Source of the DNA: Adiantum capillus-veneris
Taxonomy: Eukaryota > Streptophyta > Polypodiopsida > Polypodiales > Pteridaceae
Assembly: GCA_014529385.2 (NCBI GenBank)
Contig: CM043953.1
Coordinates: 71,897,372-71,961,371 of the forward strand
DNA length: 64,000 bases
Reading direction: 5' to 3'
Below, in pieces: positions 10,457 through 19,279 of this stretch. Position 1 is the stretch's first letter, and the number at the start of each line of letters is the position of its first letter. Position numbers and translations under genes: made by a program. The notes under the pieces are model-generated. The model made no database searches. It was not told where the DNA came from and was given only the letters and a program-made list of their open reading frames with translations.

Positions 10457-10647
10457 TGTTAAAGTTTTGGCATCTCAAGTGAACTGCCCAATGTGATGAT
10501 ATTATTTAGTTTGGCTTTTAGGTATTTATTTTACTTATTTGTCAAAGTCTTGGATAGGGCAATTTTCTGGGATTGCTATATAAACAACCCCTTGCCTCCA
10601 TTGTATACACATTCAGTTATTCATTGCCAAGGTTGATTGGTTCAGGA

Positions 10648-10700
<53 letters not shown>

Positions 10701-10748
10701 GCGCTCACTCCCCTTGGTCTCTACGCTTCCGCATCGTCGACTTTGACA
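10457..10748 (+). repeat. Copia A 3' LTR
   Basis: Same ends as the 5' LTR (TGTTAAAG, CTTTGACA). It is about 30 bp longer because the CT stretch has grown to a (CT)n run of about 48 bp (10649-10698). Confidence 0.92.
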
Positions 10749-10753
10749 CAGAC
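10749..10753. other. Target-site duplication CAGAC, right of copia A
   Basis: Matches 8060-8064 exactly. Confidence 0.93.
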
Positions 10754-10868
10754 AACCCAATGTCCAAGTCAACACGAAAAAGGTCTTCCGAGGAGAAGAA
10801 GGGCAAGAAGAAGATAAAGAAATCCACAGGGCCCAAATTGGCAGAAGAGCGGCGTGCTGAGTACTGTA
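10754..10868 (+). pseudogene. G2 gag, middle segment (between copia A and B)
   Basis: Directly after the CAGAC duplication the sequence codes QPNVQVNTKKVFRGEE in frame with LDLADR left of copia A. The neighbouring frame gives a Lys-rich run, KKGKKKIKKSTGPKLAEERR, as seen in gag linkers before zinc knuckles, so a one-base shift has occurred. The segment ends at GAGTAC, where the truncated copia B begins. The next gag codons (TTC AAA GAG) are found at 12899 on the far side of copia B. Confidence 0.75.
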
Positions 10869-11199
10869 GACAATACTACGCCCAATAATCCCCATTCGTG
10901 AACTATGAACACATCAAGTCCAAAATATAAAACTCCAAGATAATGAACTGTTGGAACACATCATGTCCATAATCTGGCCAACAACAATGGATTGGTGCAC
11001 TCATCCATAGTGTTTTAGACGTCTGATTGGTTCCCTGCCAGATGCATGTGCATTGAACTCCGACCTGCAGGTCCAAACACCAATAACTTGAACTCCAACA
11101 CAGGGGTCCAAATTAATTATAGGGAGCATGTGGTTGCCCCTCTCTGCCACTCACAAGCCTCTCTCTGGCTGAAGCTAGTGGTGACACCTGTCATTTGAC

Positions 11200-12040
11200 T
11201 AGAAATCTGACGTCGAGGCCACGGTGGCCACCACCACGAGTGCCATGGCGATCTCCTCTGTCAAATCTATATTACCATAACCTCTGTCCAGCTTGCCTTT
11301 GTCCTTGTCTATTTGTGAGTTCTTGCTTTCGACTTTGGCTTCAAACGCTCAAGCCAAACAAAGCATCGAATCACAATCATGACTGTGGTCGTATCTCTCA
11401 GGTACCGAGGCAGCTAACTGAGTATTGGTACTTCCATCTGTGTCCAACTGACCTTTGCCATTGTCCTCTAGCAAACTCCTCCATTTGCTTCTGACTTCAT
11501 AAACTCGAGCCAAACAAATTGGCGGGTTCCTTGAGAACTGTGCCGGTGTATAGGCCGCTAAATGGATGGGTGACGATCCGTTATCCATAGCTTTTGGTTG
11601 TCTTTGGTCGATGTCATCACGCCTCAAGCAAGATAGGGACATATTGAAGTTGCAAGATTTGGTAATCGAGCACCTTCTCGCACTCGAAAAAATGGCCGTC
11701 AAACCAAGCCGAAAAAGATCCAAGTAGCTTCAACTCCACCGCAAAGGGAACTCCACACGCAATGGGCTCCACACAATCTGCTATCCCTCTCTGACATCCG
11801 AAACTTTGTTTGCCGATATCCGCTCCGCACGTTTGCCCTGTGGTAGGCCTTGAACAATTCCAAAGCTCCACAATAAACTCCAAGAGCTGCAAGATTGACA
11901 CCAAGCCAAGGCCCAAAGCCGATCTTTCACGCCCTCTCTTGATTCCGGCTCTTAAGCCAAGACTGCTCCTCGAATGGACACTCCTCAAGCTGGTCACCAC
12001 CATTGCCCAGTGGGCAATCACAAGCCCGCAGCACATTCTC
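11200..12040 (-). pseudogene. Copia B gag remnant
   Basis: Badly decayed. On the minus strand the stretch TDGSTNTQLAASVPERYDHS (about 11400) corresponds to LTSTQLAALVLTKLPQEYE of copia A, and the end (11195-11260) runs into the same GGTGTCACCACTAGCTTCAG junction. Most of the region has no open frame. A 139-codon minus frame at 11617-12036 shows no recognisable domain. Confidence 0.6.
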
Positions 12041-12087
12041 CAAAGCCTTGTCGATCTCCTGCACCAAAGAGCCCACTGCCTTTAGCA

Positions 12088-12540
12088 AGCAGCGTTTTAA
12101 AACACTAAGGCCAATAGGGAGGCGGGAAGGGTCGTCGCCTAGGGAAATTACCCCAGTCGGTGTTTCAAAACGCAGGTGAGAAGGAGAGGGGTCGCCAAGA
12201 CGCCGTCTGGCAACGTTTCAAAACACTGGGAAAGAGGGGTCAGGGCAAGGCACTATCTGTCGGCGTTTTAAAAGCGAGCTCACAGGGGAGGGGGGATGTC
12301 ACTGCCGGGCAGAGGACAACGTTTTAAAACGTTGTCATGCGCTATGGGGGCCTCTGTCGTTGTCGATGGCAGGTGACGCCTAGAGGAACAACGCGTTGCC
12401 TTCCTGCTGCTAGGGAGCGTTTCGATACGCTCGCAGGGAGGCTAGGCCAATAGAAACGCTACCGGGCGCTAGCATTTCAAAATGTCTGTGACACAGGGAA
12501 AGCCGACGCCGCTGGGTGGTGCCTTTCAAAATGCAAGAGC
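12088..12540 (-). repeat. Copia B leader palindrome array
   Basis: Self-complementary words related to AGCGTTTTAAAACGCT occur at 12091-12106, 12159-12173, 12212-12227, 12262-12276, 12315-12336, 12415-12432 and about 12468-12485. The copy at 12315-12336 is a perfect 22-bp palindrome centred on GTTTTAAAAC. Spacers are G-rich on the plus strand. Confidence 0.85.
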
Positions 12541-12644
12541 AAGGGGGGGAATGAGTGCTGCCGCGCGGGGGGGGGATCCCTTCTTCTCTTTGCTCCGGTC
12601 TGCTCCTCCAACCCAAGGGCTTCAAGCCTGCTACTCTCCTACCA

Positions 12645-12897
12645 TGTCAAAGTTGACGATGCGGAAGCGTAGAGACCAAGGGGAGTGAGCACGAGAGAGA
12701 GAGAGTCTCCTGAACCAATCAACCTTGGCAATGAATAATTGAATGTGTATACAATGGAGGCAAGGGGTTGCTTATATAGCACCCTCAGTAAATTGCCCTA
12801 CCCAAGACTTTGACAAATAAGTAAAATAAATACCTAAAAGCCAAACTAAATAATGGGATCACATTGGGCAGTTCACTTGAGATGCCTAAACTTAACA
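12645..12897 (-). repeat. Copia B 5' LTR
   Basis: Reverse complement of the copia A LTR, from TGTTAAG to CAACTTTGACA. The adjacent primer site on the minus strand has decayed to TGGTAGGAGAGT. Confidence 0.9.
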
Positions 12898-13040
12898 CTT
12901 CAAAGAGGGCAAGTGTTATGGTTGTGGTGAACAGGGACATGTCTTCTCAAAGTGTCCAAAGAAAGAACCGAAGGAAATAGCTCATAATTCATCGAAGTTC
13001 CGAAGATTCAAAATGGTGCCAATGGACAAGGGGCCAGTGT
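12898..13040 (+). pseudogene. G2 gag, zinc knuckle segment
   Basis: The frame resumes after copia B with FKEGKCYGCGEQGHVFSKCPKK. The motif CX2CX4HX4C is intact (CYGCGEQGHVFSKC). It continues KEPKEIAHNSS and stops at PV near 13040. A protease should follow, but the sequence jumps within about 60 bp to the chromodomain tail, so all of pol is missing. Confidence 0.85.
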
Positions 13041-13094
13041 AGCAACCATCAGGTCCCAAGGCACAAGAAAAAGAATAAAAGGGTAAGCTAGGTC

Positions 13095-13215
13095 CACCCC
13101 TAATTTGGTGGACGGGAACTTTCCAACTCTCGATGCAAAGTGGATAGAGGAGGAGGACTTTGCAGATTCTCCTTAATTTTGAGTTCTACCTTGAGGCTTT
13201 TGGATTTTTTAGCAG
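13095..13215 (+). pseudogene. G2 chromodomain tail after pol deletion
   Basis: Codes FPTLDAKWIEEEDFADSP, a stop, then FYLEAFGFF in another frame, matching the end of the G1 chromodomain. Its position directly after the gag zinc knuckle shows that everything from protease to integrase was deleted in G2 or its ancestor. Confidence 0.75.
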
Positions 13216-14057
13216 TGTCTATTCCTTGAGTGCACGTCCAATCATCGGGTTGAATCTAGTGCGGTCAGTGTTGCACAAGAGGGGAGCCATTCCACTCCTT
13301 TGTCACAGATTACCTAGATTGAATAAAGTCACTAATTCATCTATGAAATTTTAGGGGTATAGGATGACAGTATTCTGCGGAATGACTTTTGAATTGGAAA
13401 TTTCCTAGATTGAACTTGTTCATGTGTGCTCTTTTATGTGTGTATTGCTGAAAAGATGAAATGTCTCCTGCATTTTGTTTGAAGAATGATCTGATGAAGT
13501 TAGTACATCTAGCCATCTACTAGAGATCGGTGAGATCTCGATGTGACGGGTAAATGAGTCAAGGATGTGATTCTAGTGCATCGAGACTTCTATCTAATGA
13601 AATGATTGGATAATGATCTTTGTGCATCTAGAGTTCTGAAAGAATGAGATGGCTAGATAGCAATAATTCTGCATCAAGAGTTCTAGACTAGATGAGAAGA
13701 CTAGATTGATTGTTTGCACCTCACTGTTCAGAGTGAACCAAGTGTTTGATTTGTGGAATGCATGCTCTATGAATGTATTTTCTAGAGTGGATGTTCATTG
13801 GCATGCGTGCTTGAAATGTGAGAAAGAATATAAATCTAATAGTGACAAGATTTAGTGGATCAAGACATCCATAATTTGTATTTGAGATCTCGACAAAAAT
13901 GTGATGCGATTGTTCAATGACTCGTCTTTGTGCAAGTACAAGATGTGTGCAGTCTAGTGCATGGGTACAAAGAGTCAATGTCTATCTAGTTAGTTTATGG
14001 CCTTTCTCTCTTTTGCAAGTGTAATCGAGGGCAATTACTTTTCTTTCAAGAGGGGGA
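13216..14057 (+). other. G2 3' untranslated region and polypurine tract
   Basis: Noncoding. The beginning (TCTATTCC, GCACAAGAGGGGAG, CTCCTTTGTCA) and end (GCAAGTGTAATCGAGGGCAATTAC, then TTTCAAGAGGGGGA) match the G1 tail at 2455-3063. Confidence 0.7.
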
Positions 14058-14380
14058 TATGTCACAAGTGGCTGACCTAGCATGGCCTGGCATGGCAAGG
14101 ATTAGGGCCCACCAGCGACCCACTGCAAATGGACAAAGTCAAATTGCCCTAAAAAAAACTTATTTTTGCGTAAAAGTTGCTCACATGGCAAAAAGGTACA
14201 GATTTGCGCAAGGCTTTGGAACGCCAACGTTTTGGAGTTATAGCTCTTGGAAACAGATGCTTTTTGGGAGCTCTCTTTTTACGCATCCCATGTAAGTTTA
14301 TAAGGAGCCCTTGGGCCATTCTCTTATTGGAACTAGAATTTGGATATAACTTCTAAGAGTTCTTTGCTAGTGGTTGGCCC
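14058..14380 (+). repeat. G2 3' LTR (partial)
   Basis: Starts TGTCACAAG after the purine tract. It has a TTTATAAGGAG TATA-like box near 14299. Its right edge merges into the copia fragment that follows, so the LTR is probably truncated. Confidence 0.55.
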
Positions 14381-14790
14381 TCGGGTACACGAGATGCATT
14401 TTCGCTTGGGATTTCATGATGAGTTGGCCAGCACGGAAGACCTATCGATTGCTCTATCTAGCATGGAGGCTAAGTCCAGAGATGCAACATTTGCTTCTTG
14501 TGAGGAGTTGTGGCTCAGACTTCCCTTATCAAGGTTGGGTATCAATATTGGAGGGAAGTGTTTCAATAAACTGTGATAACATCAGCAGTATTTTCTTGGC
14601 GAAGAATCCGGTTTACATGAACGGACGAAGCATCACGAGGTACAATATACGTCAGGGAGAAGGTGTTGTGTGGTGACTCGAATTTATTTAAAGTATGTGA
14701 AGATGAATGAGCAAGCCGCTAACTCCAAAATAACATAATTTCAGAGACCCTTGAAATTCATCTTGTCCAAGCTCATTCTAAGTTTGAGAG
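14380..14790 (+). pseudogene. Copia C RNase H, C-terminal fragment
   Basis: Frames at 14340-14576 and 14374-14676 share the copia RNase H pattern between them: FAWDFMMSWPARKT, then LSIALSSMEAKSRDATFA and LWLRLPLSRLGI, then CDNISSIFLAKNPVY. The match to the usual ALSSTEAEY and CDNQSAIxLAKNPVxHxRTKHI motifs is clear, but frames shift at least twice and the TKHI part is changed. The purine tract before the LTR is TTTGAGAGAAAG at 14783-14794. No upstream parts of this element are present. Confidence 0.8.
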
Positions 14791-14794
14791 AAAG

Positions 14795-15090
14795 TGTTGA
14801 AATATGGTCCTTATCTAGAGTCCAGGGCCTGTGTGCTAATCGACATCAAAAACCATATAATATACAGTTAAGAATGACTCAATATGATACAAAGTGTGAA
14901 AGATAAGAGGAGTGAGATAGAACTGCAATGGATGAGGAAGACAAAGGAGGTTGAAGACGTGTTCTCTGTAATCTCGTATATCTACACACGCACTTGTAGC
15001 CAGAACAAGGATAAGAGTGATGCCAACAAAAATAGCCATTTGGGCAGCCCACTTGCACCACCATGAGACGTAGACACATATTTTTCAACA
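14795..15090 (+). repeat. Copia C 3' LTR
   Basis: Starts TGTTGAAATATG after a purine tract and ends CATATTTTTCAACA, giving a 12-14 bp terminal inverted repeat. Bases 15091-15095 (ACTTA) would be the TSD, but the left partner is lost. Confidence 0.8.
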
Positions 15091-15203
15091 ACTTACAATA
15101 ATTGAGTCACAATAACAAACATGCTTCAAGAAAATTACAGTTGCCGTGTAAAAATAGCCCCCAAAAAACCAAGAAAGATAAAACAAGATGCTGACTGTGA
15201 ATA

Positions 15204-15205
15204 CC
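15204..15205 (-). other. Probable splice donor of the acidic gene
   Basis: Minus-strand GAGAAG|GTATTC. Composition changes from acidic coding to hydrophobic or AT-rich exactly here. No matching acceptor and coding exon could be assigned in the remaining 15.2 kb, which is filled with retroelements. Confidence 0.5.
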
Positions 15206-16602
15206 TTCTCAATTGCTACTGATTCACTTGATTCAACTGTATCAGCTTCAAGGCTTTCATCAAGCAACTCCACGATAGGGCTAGTAGCAGCATGAGTGCT
15301 ACCACCTTTTATTGACGTGGTGCCTTCTTCAAGAAAATTGGCAGTAGAGACATTAATTTCTTCCATGCCAGATACACTACCTTCCAAAACCATAGATTCC
15401 CTCAAGCTAGATATACTATGGGACTCATTGTTGAAATTTGGATAGTCATTCTGCCCTTCCCTAATGTCACTTTGTGTACAGTGCACGGCGTCATTGTTAT
15501 TATCTTCAGACTGTCCAGTTTCATCCACAAATATAGGGTCATTAATTGCATACAGATCTTTCTCATACTGTGTGTCTGTTGATAGAGAATTGAGAACATG
15601 AGACTTGGCTTGGCCATCATCATCAAGAAAGAGTGGAGATTCATGATTATCAAACCTCTCAGAAGCATTTGAACAACTGGCGTCACTGTTATCATCCAAA
15701 TTCTGCTCTGCGTCCCTTCCAGTTCTATTGAGATTAGAATCAGCATTCTTACCATCCAAGCCAACGATACCATCTTTATCAGTGTCATCATCCAAGATGA
15801 TCAGAGAGTCAGTAGGGTTTGTATCACCCTCTGTGACATCTTCTTCAGTTGAGTTGGTATCACCCTCTTTATCATCCATATCAAGTAAGGAGTCATTGTT
15901 GTCTGCAGCATCATCCAATTCATCTTCATCATCCGAGTAAAATGAGTACACATCTTGGGCTTCGCGAATGATTTCTTCTATATCAATGACCTTGTCACCA
16001 CTGTCACCAGTTCCCAGCATACTATCTTTGTGCTCTCTTGCTGCAACATCAATGATCTCATTACTACCATTTTCCACCACAACACGGTCAGCATTATCAT
16101 GTGGCTCCTCTGCTACGTCTTCCTCTGAGGGAGCTTTTCTAGGATCTAAAAGAAACTCTCTTGGCAGGTAAACCACGTTATACTCGAGTGTAACAAAGTC
16201 AGGAACCCTACGTGAAGACTTGGGGGGCTTCGAGGTAAAGCCAGTACCTGGGCCTCGAGGGCGGGTCTGCACTTCTTGGAAGACAAGCACACATCCACGC
16301 CCATGCTTTGCTAGGCCCTTGCAAGAGAGGTTCCTTATCTCTGTAGCCTTAACAGGGTCTGTGCAGCAGTGCTCGAACACTTCATCCCACAGCACCATAA
16401 AGTGCTCGTATGCCCAATCTCTTGTGGGAGTCTTGCGTCCCTTCTTCTTCTGTTTGGTAGAGGCTACTACGCCATGGAAGCTTGTCTTCGAAGGTGGGCG
16501 ATGAGCTACCTTTACCGCCAAAAGTTGAGTGCATTTGGGCAAGAAGGAGCTCGTGAGAGCTGTAGTAGCAACCCCAGCTCTGCTTTCCAAGTTCACGATC
16601 AT
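15205..16602 (-). CDS. Unrecognised acidic nuclear-gene protein, probable first exon
   Basis: A 1.5-kb minus-strand frame without stops among decayed elements. The first 55 residues are rich in Ser, Thr, Ala and basic residues with few acids, as in plastid or mitochondrial transit peptides. The next part contains KQKKKGRK, then a folded-looking segment (about residues 60-160: DWAYEHFMVLWDEVFEHCC, LAKHGRGCVLVFQEV). From about residue 165 it is highly acidic and low in complexity (DEDELDDAADNNDSLLDMDD). The minus-strand sequence AAG|GTATTC at 15204 is a good splice donor; beyond it the frame turns hydrophobic (ILFYLSWFFGGYFY) and stops at 15085, as expected for intron. Later exons were not found in the window. 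Start ATG at 16602 is the first in frame. I cannot name the family. Confidence 0.6.
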
Positions 16603-16992
16603 TCTATTCTATCTACAGAAATATCCTCGCAAACGGCATTAAGTTCAAAACAGTTTTTTTTGGCTTTCTACGTAGTGATGTGTTTGTTCCCTTTTTGTTA
16701 GTGAAAAATGGAAGTTTTTTCCTTAAAAGCACAATTTTCTCATTGGTTAGTAAGATCTGCTCATTACAAAGATAATGAATGCTCTCAAATCATGAATTGG
16801 ATTATTTGAAATCGGACACGGACATTCTCAGTTGGGCTCTCATTAAGAGAAGTCTTCCGCTTTGCGAGATTCCTCCTCCTCACTTTCATGACACGTTAGG
16901 GAGCATAGCACCCTTTGCAACCTTAGGGCTACACTCTGCACTCAGTAGGTTTAGGTTACTTCCCTTGCCTCTGGCATTCCCCTGCACGGTGC

Positions 16993-17093
16993 TCCTAACT
17001 CCCTTATCACGCTCACTTACAGATGGACTCCCCATTGCTGTGTGTGGTCCTAACTCCCTTATCACGCTCACTTACAGATGGACTCCCCATTGC
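16993..17093 (+). repeat. Tandem duplication, 55-bp period
   Basis: A 46-bp segment (TCCTAACTCCCTTATCACGC to CCCCATTGC) occurs at 16993-17038 and again, unchanged, at 17048-17093. Confidence 0.9.
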
Positions 17094-17259
17094 CATCAGG
17101 TTCTGTCCTTCCACTTAACCAACGCATTGCAAAAAGCCCTCCTCAACTCATTCGAGACAACCATTGCACAGGCCTCGACGCCCCTTGCATGTTATGACTC
17201 CACAAACCAAACAACAGAGAGAGATTATGACCAAAGTCATATTGCAACTGCTTCCACTT

Positions 17260-17296
<37 letters not shown>

Positions 17297-18193
17297 TTGT
17301 TTCCCCCTTGTACTGTTTGGGGACTCTGGTCCCACCTCCTTGACTCAACCATCGCACCTGCATCTTTAAGCTTAGCTTGGGAGCTACTATGCAAAGCAGG
17401 GATGGCCAAGGATCCAGCAATCTTCGCTTTTAGCATATAAGCAAAGCAGCAGCCACCAATGATGGGAGTGAACAAGTCCGTGGCTTTGTTGACGTGCCCC
17501 TTGGAAATGTGCCTCCACATCAACACGATGAGATGCTCTGTCTTGGCTGCATTACATAGTTGCAGATTCGATCGACATAATGGAAATGCCTACGTCTTGT
17601 GGTTGGCAAGGAATGTGGGTCTCATAAGAGCTCAATAGCAACATGGGGCAAGCTATGCAGCTCTATGCGAACAAATCTGTTGAATAATACAAGTCTTTGG
17701 AGAAGAAGAATTGCTCGCAAGAAAGGGGAAGGGATGATGGCACTTCTCCTAGTAGGACCTCAGCTTCTTTTGAACAAGATGGTAATTGGCAAAACAAAGG
17801 TAATGGAGCTAGCCACCGAGAGAGAGAGAGAGAGATTTTTGAAAAGACAGTCTTGACATTTGCCATTGCTACCTGCATGCAGACATACCTGCGTTTCTCT
17901 CTCTATAAGCCATCTCCTTGGGTGCTATTTATTTCTCGTTGCTTGCCCCATCGCCCTCAAAGTTCTCAAGTCTCTCACAATGCAGGTGAGCTCTACCTGG
18001 CCCAACCTCGCCCTTGGCCCAGCCATGTCTTCATCGCTACATCCTCTTGTACTTGATACACCATAGGGCAGTATCACGTAGAGTAGCAAGCAAACGGAGA
18101 TCAGCGAGGGAGAGAGCGAGAGAAGCGAGAGACTGCCTCGTGACCTTTGAGCTCTCACTCCATGCCATGTTGCAGCACCCCAAGAGAGGTCCA

Positions 18194-18197
<4 letters not shown>

Positions 18198-18246
<49 letters not shown>
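18198..18246 (+). repeat. (CT)n microsatellite
   Basis: About 49 bp of uninterrupted CT, directly against the truncated left edge of a G3 integrase fragment. Confidence 0.95.
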
Positions 18247-18249
<3 letters not shown>

Positions 18250-18373
18250 AAGTTGTTTGTTGACAAGCACAAAAGGGCCTTAACGTTCAAAGAAAATGAT
18301 TGGGTCTTACTTAAGTTTCGCAAGGCTTGATTGAGGCAAACGACGGAAAAATCCTACGGGCCATCAAAAGTAT
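18247..18373 (+). pseudogene. G3 integrase C-terminal fragment, left of Gx
   Basis: Codes QKVV, then ALTFKENDWVLLKFRKA, a stop, and after a frame change KNPTGHQKY. The same order is found in the minus-strand G3 copy at 34640-34740. The reading frame continues on the other side of Gx at 31829 ([15 protein letters not shown]). This proves that Gx jumped into a G3 element. Confidence 0.85.
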
Positions 18374-19256
18374 TATTAGCAGCAAGCTAACACGGATACC
18401 ATTTTTCGGAGTTCTCTTTATAAAACACTTATTATTTTGATAAATCGGGAATATTGTAACTCCTATTTTCTCGGATAAACTATGTAATTAATGAGTCGAG
18501 GCTACAAGCTTTCAGATTGTATCAACCTGTCATTTCCCAGCTTTGGTAGAACTCCAGATTATTAGTTTTGACCGCTCAAAAACCTTGGCTAAGGTATAAA
18601 ATCCAATTTTTTGTAAGTTCTTTATAAGTTTTTGGATAATAGAAACGCAGTGTGAGCTAACGGTGCTCACTCCTCTCCTTCTCGCGCTTCCTACTCCCTC
18701 CCCGGTTGTCACATTGCAGTCATGTTTATTGCATTGCAACCGCAGGTAAGAGCTCTACGCATTGACGTAAGCAGTTCACAGTATTTCATAGCTTTTGGGT
18801 CGCCGCTAATTTCATTATACCTAGGAATTTACACTTTCAAATCAAAAACTGAGCATAGGCGACGGGGTATTGGGGCATCATTGCTAAGCATTTAGATGTA
18901 TTTTGGGTCGAGAATGACTAGGTCAAAAATCCACTACTGTTAATAATCGCGATTTTGAAACTTGACCTAAAGTGGGGTTTGAGACCATAAGCATGTGTGC
19001 TTAGGTCTTATAAACTTGTCCTAGAAGTTTCGTTACGTTTGGATGTCATTTGATGCTGTAACGGATGTGATTTGTTTGCCGATGAGCAATTGGCTTTTGG
19101 TGATTTCAGTCACTTGAGTGTAGCGTCAGATTGGCAACCTCTTGTAGCCTCTATGCACTAGCCGAGTCAGCTTCATCCCATGGATTGACAAATTAATCGT
19201 GGTTCTCGCTAATACTACAATAAGATAGGATGGTGAGATTAGACATACGTCCCACA
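18374..19256 (+). repeat. Gx 5' LTR
   Basis: Starts TATTAGCAGC (the first TG has mutated to TA; the 3' LTR keeps TGTTAGCAGC) and ends GTCCCACA. It contains a TATA-like GGTATAAAATCC at about 18592 and the half-palindrome TTAATAATCGCGATTTT at about 18940-18956. It is 32 bp shorter than the 3' LTR, mainly through an indel near 19125. Confidence 0.9.
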
Positions 19257-19279
19257 TTTGGCGTCGCTGTCGGGGATCG
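19257..19279 (+). other. Gx primer-binding site (tRNA-Asp type)
   Basis: TGGCGTCGCTGTCGGGGATC begins two bases after the LTR. It resembles the complement of the plant tRNA-Asp 3' end (TGGCGCCGTTGCCGGGGAT), used by Athila-like elements, with three differences. Confidence 0.7.

Larger units (their letters stand above)
8065..10748 (+). mobile_element. Copia A: non-autonomous gag-only Ty1/copia element
   Basis: Both LTRs (8065-8324, 10457-10748), the initiator-tRNA-Met primer site, a palindrome-rich leader, a decayed gag and a purine tract are present, within perfect TSDs. There is no protease, integrase, RT or RNase H. The gag end passes directly into about 430 bp of noncoding DNA before the 3' LTR. 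The minus-strand copy B has the same gag-to-noncoding junction, so this is an established pol-less family that must have been mobilised in trans, like the TR-GAG class of plant elements. Confidence 0.88.
10868..12897 (-). mobile_element. Copia B: inverted copy of the gag-only copia family, 3' end missing
   Basis: Read on the minus strand: 5' LTR (12897 to 12645), decayed primer site, palindrome-rich leader (about 12540 to 12090), degenerate gag (about 11730 to 11200), then the same noncoding tail as copia A, breaking off at about 10868. The 3' LTR and about 160 bp before it are absent, so only one edge is intact. Bases 12898-12902 (CTTCA) would be the TSD, but its partner was lost with the 3' end. 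Confidence 0.85.
16603..18246. other. Intergenic or promoter region with microsatellites
   Basis: This lies upstream of the acidic gene and should hold its promoter. I see no convincing gene. Contents are a 55-bp tandem duplication (16993-17093), (GA)n at about 17264-17292, short GA runs at 17819-17835, and (CT)n at 18198-18246. Open frames here are either microsatellite translations or too short to judge. Confidence 0.5.

Noticed and set aside
10637-10888. Lys-rich ORF (KKGKKKIKKS) as a captured host gene in copia A/B
   Set aside because: The frame continues the G2 gag across the CAGAC duplication, so it is the gag linker of the host element.
16779-17369. 196-codon plus-strand ORF
   Set aside because: It spans a tandem duplication and a (GA)n run and shows no domain; its composition looks like noncoding DNA.
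17395-17580. Minus-strand stretch with coding-like composition (HISKGHVNKATDLFTPIIGG)
   Set aside because: Short, no recognisable family, no splice sites I would trust; kept out of the gene list.
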